Assembly (NCBI GenBank): GCA_003649665.1
Contig: QMSL01000037.1
Location: 1 to 10,345, forward strand
Direction of reading: 5' to 3'
Length of the DNA stretch: 10,345 nucleotides
Source of the DNA: Thermoprotei archaeon
Lineage (GTDB): Archaea > Thermoproteota > Thermoprotei > QMSL01 > B3-G16
Shown piece after piece: positions 6,221 to 10,345 of this stretch (position 1 is its first letter; every line of letters starts with the position of its first letter). The translations under genes were made by a program, and so were the position numbers. A model generated the notes under the pieces. The model was given only the letters and a program-made list of their open reading frames with translations. It made no database searches and had not been told where the DNA came from.

Positions 6221-7289
6221 GCTCCCTTTTGGTACGTTGTATATAGGTAGCCTACCCCTTGGGTGCTCTCTATGTCATAAGGGGCAGAAACTAGTTCTTT
6301 TCATAACCGGCTTATGCAATAGGCGATGTTGGTACTGCCCTATTAGTGATGAAAGACGAGGGAAGGACATAATGTTTGCAAATGAGGTTCAAGTGAGAGA
6401 TTTAGATGAGATAATTAAACAAGCCATGCTTATGGATGCAAGGGGAACTGGCATTACCGGTGGGGAGCCACTACTAGTATTCAGTAGACTAATAAAAATA
6501 ATAAAGCTCCTAAAGTCCAAACTTGGTAGTGAACATCACATTCATCTTTACACTAATGGTGAGCTACTATCACGCAATCATGCAATTTTACTAAAGGAAT
6601 GTGGACTCGATGAACTAAGGATACACATAACTAGCGAGAGGAGTTGGAAAGGTGTTGAGATAGCCATTAATGCTGGTTTATTAGTCGGAATAGAAATTCC
6701 CGTGATACCGAATCAACTTGATTATTATAAGCGTTTGATATTACGTGCTGAATCCCTGGGTGTGAAATTCATTAACTTAAATGAGCTTGAGGTTTCCGAA
6801 AGTAACTACATGGCAATGAAGTTAAGGGGCTATGATGTTAAGGACGACGTACCTTATGCAGTTAAAGGTAGTGAAAGAACAGCAGTTGAACTCCTTAAGT
6901 GGGCAAAGGAAAATACGAAGAGGATAACAATACATTATTGTCCAGCGAAAGTAAAGGACGCAATCCAACTTAAGTCTAGATTAAAGCGCATAGCCAATAA
7001 AGTCGCTAAACCATATGAAATAGTAGATGAGGACGGCTTATTAGTTAAATGTGTGATCTCCTCAGAGGGCAATATGCTTCCTCTTTTGAGGTTAATCTCA
7101 GAGAAGGTGGGCAAATCTAAGATACATATCGTAAGCGGAAGGTATGCTGAGGTAAGTATAGCGCACTTAGATGAGGTGATTAAATTAATTAAGAGGAGTA
7201 CCGATATTAAGAGGAAAATAAAACTCTACGTAGTTAGAGAACATCCTATAACGCATTTAATTCTTGAGAAAATTCCACTTGATATTTAA
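6195..7289 (+). CDS. Radical SAM protein, archaeal family of unknown function
   Basis: The 364-residue protein is read from the ATG that has a GGTGA ribosome-binding match. The cluster motif CNRRCWYC (Cys41, Cys45, Cys48) binds the 4Fe-4S centre that cleaves S-adenosylmethionine, and ITGGEPLL (about 87-94) is the SAM-binding GGEP motif. Upstream, LYIGSLPLGCSLCHKGQKLV has an extra CxxC (24 and 27). Farther on, HYCPAKVKDAIQLKSRLKR (about 247-265) is a second unusual conserved-looking block. This combination matches my memory of an archaeal family related to pyruvate formate-lyase activating enzyme (COG2108) that has no assigned reaction. A C-terminal domain of about 95 residues has no motif I recognise. 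It overlaps the RimI-like gene by 26 bases, suggesting coupled translation, and the DNA polymerase gene follows after 50 bases. The radical SAM class is certain; the substrate is unknown. Confidence 0.88.
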   Translation: MSWSREILKLPFGTLYIGSLPLGCSLCHKGQKLVLFITGLCNRRCWYCPISDERRGKDIMFANEVQVRDLDEIIKQAMLMDARGTGITGGEPLLVFSRLIKIIKLLKSKLGSEHHIHLYTNGELLSRNHAILLKECGLDELRIHITSERSWKGVEIAINAGLLVGIEIPVIPNQLDYYKRLILRAESLGVKFINLNELEVSESNYMAMKLRGYDVKDDVPYAVKGSERTAVELLKWAKENTKRITIHYCPAKVKDAIQLKSRLKRIANKVAKPYEIVDEDGLLVKCVISSEGNMLPLLRLISEKVGKSKIHIVSGRYAEVSIAHLDEVIKLIKRSTDIKRKIKLYVVREHPITHLILEKIPLDI

Positions 7290-7339
7290 GAAGTAGCGTT
7301 TATTTCCGAGGAGTTAGTACAAACTATAGGAGAAAATAT

Positions 7340-9727
7340 ATGAGTACAGAGAAAATTACCTTTTGGATTCTAGACGTCTCTTATGGTGTAGTCGGTGGGA
7401 TTCCCGAAGTTAGAATGTGGGGTATAGCCGAGGATGGCAGAAGGATAGTAGTACTTGATAGACACTTCAGACCTTACTTCTACGTGCTTCCTGAGAGGAA
7501 TGCCGATATAGATTCTCTCATTAGAAGCTTAAAGGCAAGGCTTAGGGGGAGGCATCCAATACTTGGAATTGATATCGTTGAAAGGAAGTACTTCGGTGAA
7601 CCCGTAAAGGTATTGAAGATCACATGTAGTATACCGGAAGACGTTAAATATTATAGGGAAATAGCATCTGAAGTTCCTGGTGTAAGGGAAGTCCTTGAAG
7701 CCGATATCCGCTTCTACATGAGGTACATGATAGATAATCATGTATGGCCTTGTGCTTGGCATGAGGTAGTAGCAGAAAAGATACGTAAGCCTTCCCAATG
7801 GCGTGTAGATGCTGTTTATTTAGCTCATAGTTCGCCAAAGGTATTAGAACGTAATGATACCCCAAATCTTAGAATAATGGCATTTGACATAGAGTGCTAT
7901 AATCCTAGAGGTACTCCTAATCCGAAGAGGGATCCTGTGATAATAATTTCCGTTGCCACAAGCGATGATGAGATCAAATTGTTTACCGCTAAGGACAAGG
8001 ACGATAGAGAGCTATTAAAGGAATTCATTAAATTCGTGAACGAATACGATCCAGATATCATCGTAGGATACAATAACAATAGGTTCGATTGGCCATACTT
8101 AGTAGAGAGAAGTAAGGTCTTAGGAATTCGATTAGCGGTCAGTAGAATGAGTAGCGAGCCCAGCCCTAGCGTATATGGTCATTACTCAGTAGTTGGTAGG
8201 GCAAATGTAGACCTCTATGACTTTGCTGAAGAGATTCCTGAAGTTAAGGTAAAAACCCTTGAAAACGTAGCTGATTACCTAGGCGTTATGCCAAAGGACA
8301 AACGTATACTTATAGAAGGTACGGAGATATATGCCTATTGGGATGATCCAGAGAAGAGAAAGATCCTTCTAGAGTATGCAAGACAGGATGCCATTAGCAC
8401 ATATGGAATAGCTGACAAAATATTACCGTTTGCAATGCAACTCTCAAGACTAGTTGGTCTCACATTAGATCAAATAGGTGCAGCTAGCGTTGGTTTTAGG
8501 GTGGAGTGGTACCTAATGAGAGAAGCATACGATGAGAAAGAGCTCATACCTAATAGAGTTGAAAAACCGTACTCTACATATAAAGGAGCTATCGTTCTTA
8601 GACCGAAGAAAGGCGTCCATGAGAATATAGCTGTTCTAGACTTCTCCTCAATGTATCCAAACATAATGATAGCTTATAACATCTCTCCTGATACTTATGT
8701 ACCTCCTGACAAAGTGGATGATCCATCAAAGTACTATATAGCCCCTGAGGTGAACCACGCATTCCGTAAGGAGCCTCCTGGTTTCTATAAGAAGGTCCTT
8801 TCGAGGTTACTAACCTTCAGAAAGCGGCTTAAGGAAGAGATGAACAAGTATCCTCCGAACAGCATAGAATATCGTATATTAAATGAAAGGCAGAAAGCAG
8901 TTAAAGTAATAGCGAATGCATGTTACGGCTACACAGGATGGCTTGGCGCTAGGTGGTATAAACGTGAGGTCGCCGAAGCCACTACTGCATGGGGTAGAAG
9001 AACCATCAGAGAGGCAATAAAGATAGCCGAGGACTTAGGCTTAGAGGTAATATATGGTGATACGGACAGCCTATTCGTTAGATACGATAAGGGAAAAGTA
9101 GAGGAATTCATAAGAACTGTAAAGCAGAAGTTAGGTTTAGAAATAAAGATCGATAAGATATATGTACGAGTATTCTTCACAGAGGCTAAGAAGAGATATT
9201 GCGGCCTACTACCCGACGGCAGAATAGACGTAGTTGGACTTGAAGCAGTAAGAGGAGACTGGGCTGAAATTGCTAAGGAAGTTCAGGAGAAGGTGATAGA
9301 GTTAGTACTAAAGAAGGGATCAGCTGAGGATGCTGTTGAATATGTTAAGAAAGTAATAAGGGAGCTTAAGGAAGGAAAGGTTCCTATGTCTAAATTAATA
9401 CTTTGGAAGACTGTCACTAAGGACTTCAGTGAGTACGCTGTCGAAGCGGCTCATGTTGCTGCCGCTAAGCGGCTAAAGGAAGCTGGTTATAGTCTTGAAA
9501 TAGGAGATAAAGTAGGCTACGTAATACTAAAAGGAGGTGGCAAATTAGCTGAAAGGGCATGGCCATACCAATTAGTTAAAGATCCTAAGCTCATCGACTA
9601 TGACTACTACATACGCAAGCAAATCGTGCCAGCTGCACTGAGAATATTAGAGTACTTCGGCGTAACTGAGAACTTATTATTAGTTGGGGAGACTAAACAG
9701 ACAACACTCTTCGATTTCATGGGGTGA
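7340..9727 (+). CDS. polB: Family B DNA polymerase with 3'-5' proofreading exonuclease
   Basis: The 795-residue protein is a complete archaeal replicative-type family B polymerase. Exonuclease motifs are FDIEC (182-186), GYNNNRFDWPYL (243-254) and YARQD (346-350), so proofreading should be active. Polymerase motif A is DFSSMYPNIM (434-443), motif B is KVIANACYG (522-530), motif C is YGDTDS (572-577), and KKRY (617-620) is the thumb-side motif. The N-terminal uracil-reading pocket known from Pyrococcus polymerase is conserved, with Tyr15, Pro99, Val102, Phe125 and Arg128. The C-terminus ends in QTTLFDF (787-793), a PCNA-interacting PIP box. Its SSMYPN motif A and PIP tail resemble the PolB3-type enzymes of crenarchaea and related lineages rather than Sulfolobus PolB1. 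No intein is present. A weak GGAG lies 7 bases before the ATG, and TTTATTT around 7299-7305 is a candidate TATA element. The DHH gene begins 4 bases after the stop. Confidence 0.97.
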   Translation: MSTEKITFWILDVSYGVVGGIPEVRMWGIAEDGRRIVVLDRHFRPYFYVLPERNADIDSLIRSLKARLRGRHPILGIDIVERKYFGEPVKVLKITCSIPEDVKYYREIASEVPGVREVLEADIRFYMRYMIDNHVWPCAWHEVVAEKIRKPSQWRVDAVYLAHSSPKVLERNDTPNLRIMAFDIECYNPRGTPNPKRDPVIIISVATSDDEIKLFTAKDKDDRELLKEFIKFVNEYDPDIIVGYNNNRFDWPYLVERSKVLGIRLAVSRMSSEPSPSVYGHYSVVGRANVDLYDFAEEIPEVKVKTLENVADYLGVMPKDKRILIEGTEIYAYWDDPEKRKILLEYARQDAISTYGIADKILPFAMQLSRLVGLTLDQIGAASVGFRVEWYLMREAYDEKELIPNRVEKPYSTYKGAIVLRPKKGVHENIAVLDFSSMYPNIMIAYNISPDTYVPPDKVDDPSKYYIAPEVNHAFRKEPPGFYKKVLSRLLTFRKRLKEEMNKYPPNSIEYRILNERQKAVKVIANACYGYTGWLGARWYKREVAEATTAWGRRTIREAIKIAEDLGLEVIYGDTDSLFVRYDKGKVEEFIRTVKQKLGLEIKIDKIYVRVFFTEAKKRYCGLLPDGRIDVVGLEAVRGDWAEIAKEVQEKVIELVLKKGSAEDAVEYVKKVIRELKEGKVPMSKLILWKTVTKDFSEYAVEAAHVAAAKRLKEAGYSLEIGDKVGYVILKGGGKLAERAWPYQLVKDPKLIDYDYYIRKQIVPAALRILEYFGVTENLLLVGETKQTTLFDFMG
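9723..9727 (+). promoter_or_regulatory. Ribosome-binding site of the DHH gene, overlapping the polB stop
   Basis: GGTGA, whose last three bases are the polB stop codon, lies 4 bases before the TTG at 9732. It supports that non-ATG start and translation from the polB transcript. Confidence 0.45.
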
Positions 9728-9731
9728 GGAT

Positions 9732-10345
9732 TTGACGTATTCAGACTTCATGAAGTGGTTAAGCTATGCCTCTAGGAGGATATGTAGCCATCTTAAGGAG
9801 TACGGTAGTACTCTACTTATTCATCATGATGATGCTGACGGTATTACTAGCGCTGCTATTATAAAGAAAGTTCTTGATAACATGAACATAACAACCCGAC
9901 TTATATGCCTTGAAAAGCTTTATCCACAGGTCTTAGATATTCTCAGCTCTTACGATACCCCCATAATCTTCGTAGACCTCGGATCACCTCATGTAGGCCT
10001 GATATCTAATAAGCTAAAGACTAGTAACACTATAGTAGTTATAGATCATCATGATCCCAGTTCAACTGATGATCCGAGGATAATTCACGTAAATCCAGAG
10101 CTTTTTGGGATAAGTGGAGAGTCAGAAGCCTCAGCATCAACTATAGCTTATCTTTTGGCAAGGGAATCTCTGCATAATAAAAGCGATGCATTCTCACTCT
10201 CTCCTCTAGCATTAATTGGATCGTCTGAAATACCTGGTGAGGTTCGTGGGCTAAATAAAATGGTTCTTGATGATGCCATTAAAAATAACTTAGCTAAGAT
10301 CACAAAGGGGAAAATCGAAGTATTCTTCAATGGAAGGTTTGTACA
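9732..10345 (+). CDS. DHH-family phosphoesterase, RecJ/GAN-like, N-terminal part (3' end outside window)
   Basis: An open frame of 204 codons runs off the right edge. It has the DHH superfamily motifs in order: HHDDADGITSAAI (31-43, motif I, H-x-D-x-D-G), IIFVDLGSP (78-86, motif II, Asp82), and VIDHHDP (103-109, motif III, the DHH itself). These hold the two metal ions for phosphodiester hydrolysis. GESEASASTIAYLLA (129-143) and ALIGSSEIPGE (160-170) follow, as in archaeal RecJ-like proteins. Established relatives are the single-strand nuclease RecJ and the archaeal GINS-associated nuclease/Cdc45-like proteins. The nucleic-acid-binding C-terminal domain needed to separate these from oligoribonucleases is not in the window. 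The start is taken as TTG at 9732 because of the GGTGA just upstream; the ATG at 9750 (six codons later) is the alternative. Sitting 4 bases after polB, it is probably cotranscribed with it, which supports a replication or repair role by inference. Confidence 0.87.
   Translation, partial: MTYSDFMKWLSYASRRICSHLKEYGSTLLIHHDDADGITSAAIIKKVLDNMNITTRLICLEKLYPQVLDILSSYDTPIIFVDLGSPHVGLISNKLKTSNTIVVIDHHDPSSTDDPRIIHVNPELFGISGESEASASTIAYLLARESLHNKSDAFSLSPLALIGSSEIPGEVRGLNKMVLDDAIKNNLAKITKGKIEVFFNGRFV

Noticed and set aside
9825..10080. TGATGA and CTGA matches resembling C/D box elements near the right end
   Set aside because: They encode the His/Asp-rich catalytic motifs of the DHH protein, where such triplets are expected.

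Overview
The window looks like ordinary chromosome of an archaeon, most likely a thermophilic member of the TACK/crenarchaeal lineage. Three things support this: an archaeal-type signal recognition particle RNA with 5' and 3' ends closed in one helix, a Pelota/Dom34 gene, and an archaeal family B DNA polymerase with a uracil-sensing pocket and a C-terminal PCNA-binding motif. The protein genes are AT-rich, with many AGG/AGA arginine and ATA isoleucine codons, while the structural RNA is strikingly GC-rich, as in hyperthermophiles. The nucleoside phosphorylase resembles the Sulfolobus methylthioadenosine phosphorylase as I remember it. I cannot name the genus.

Layout. Positions 1-408 (minus) hold the N-terminal part of a GNAT acetyltransferase cut by the window edge. 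It is divergent from a hexameric-type MTA/purine nucleoside phosphorylase (477-1214), followed by a membrane-anchored, agarase-like clan GH-A glycosidase (1243-2595). The 7S SRP RNA lies at 2616-2966, only 7 bases from the 3' end of an opposing gene (2974-3813, minus). That gene encodes an apparently degenerate relative of the TtuA/Ncs6 tRNA-thiolation enzymes: the C-terminal zinc motif remains but the ATP-binding motif is gone. Divergent from it is a predicted nucleotidyltransferase (3863-4582), which runs tail-to-tail into pelA (4603-5676, minus).

Divergent from pelA is a rightward run: a RimI/Ard1-type N-acetyltransferase (5726-6220), an overlapping radical SAM protein of a conserved but functionally unassigned archaeal type (6195-7289), the family B DNA polymerase (7340-9727), and a DHH-family RecJ/GAN-like phosphoesterase (9732 to the window end). 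The last two are 4 bases apart and form a plausible replication/repair pair.

Gene starts are of two kinds. Some, such as the phosphorylase, have a TATA-like box about 25 bases before the ATG and no ribosome-binding site, which suggests leaderless transcripts. Others, such as pelA, the radical SAM gene and the DHH gene, have an AGGTG or GGTGA match to the 16S 3' end.

I see no CRISPR array, transposon, tRNA gene or long repeat. No clear new multi-gene system is visible. The most unusual items are the PP-loop protein without its PP-loop, the radical SAM protein of unknown substrate, and the surface glycosidase among housekeeping genes.
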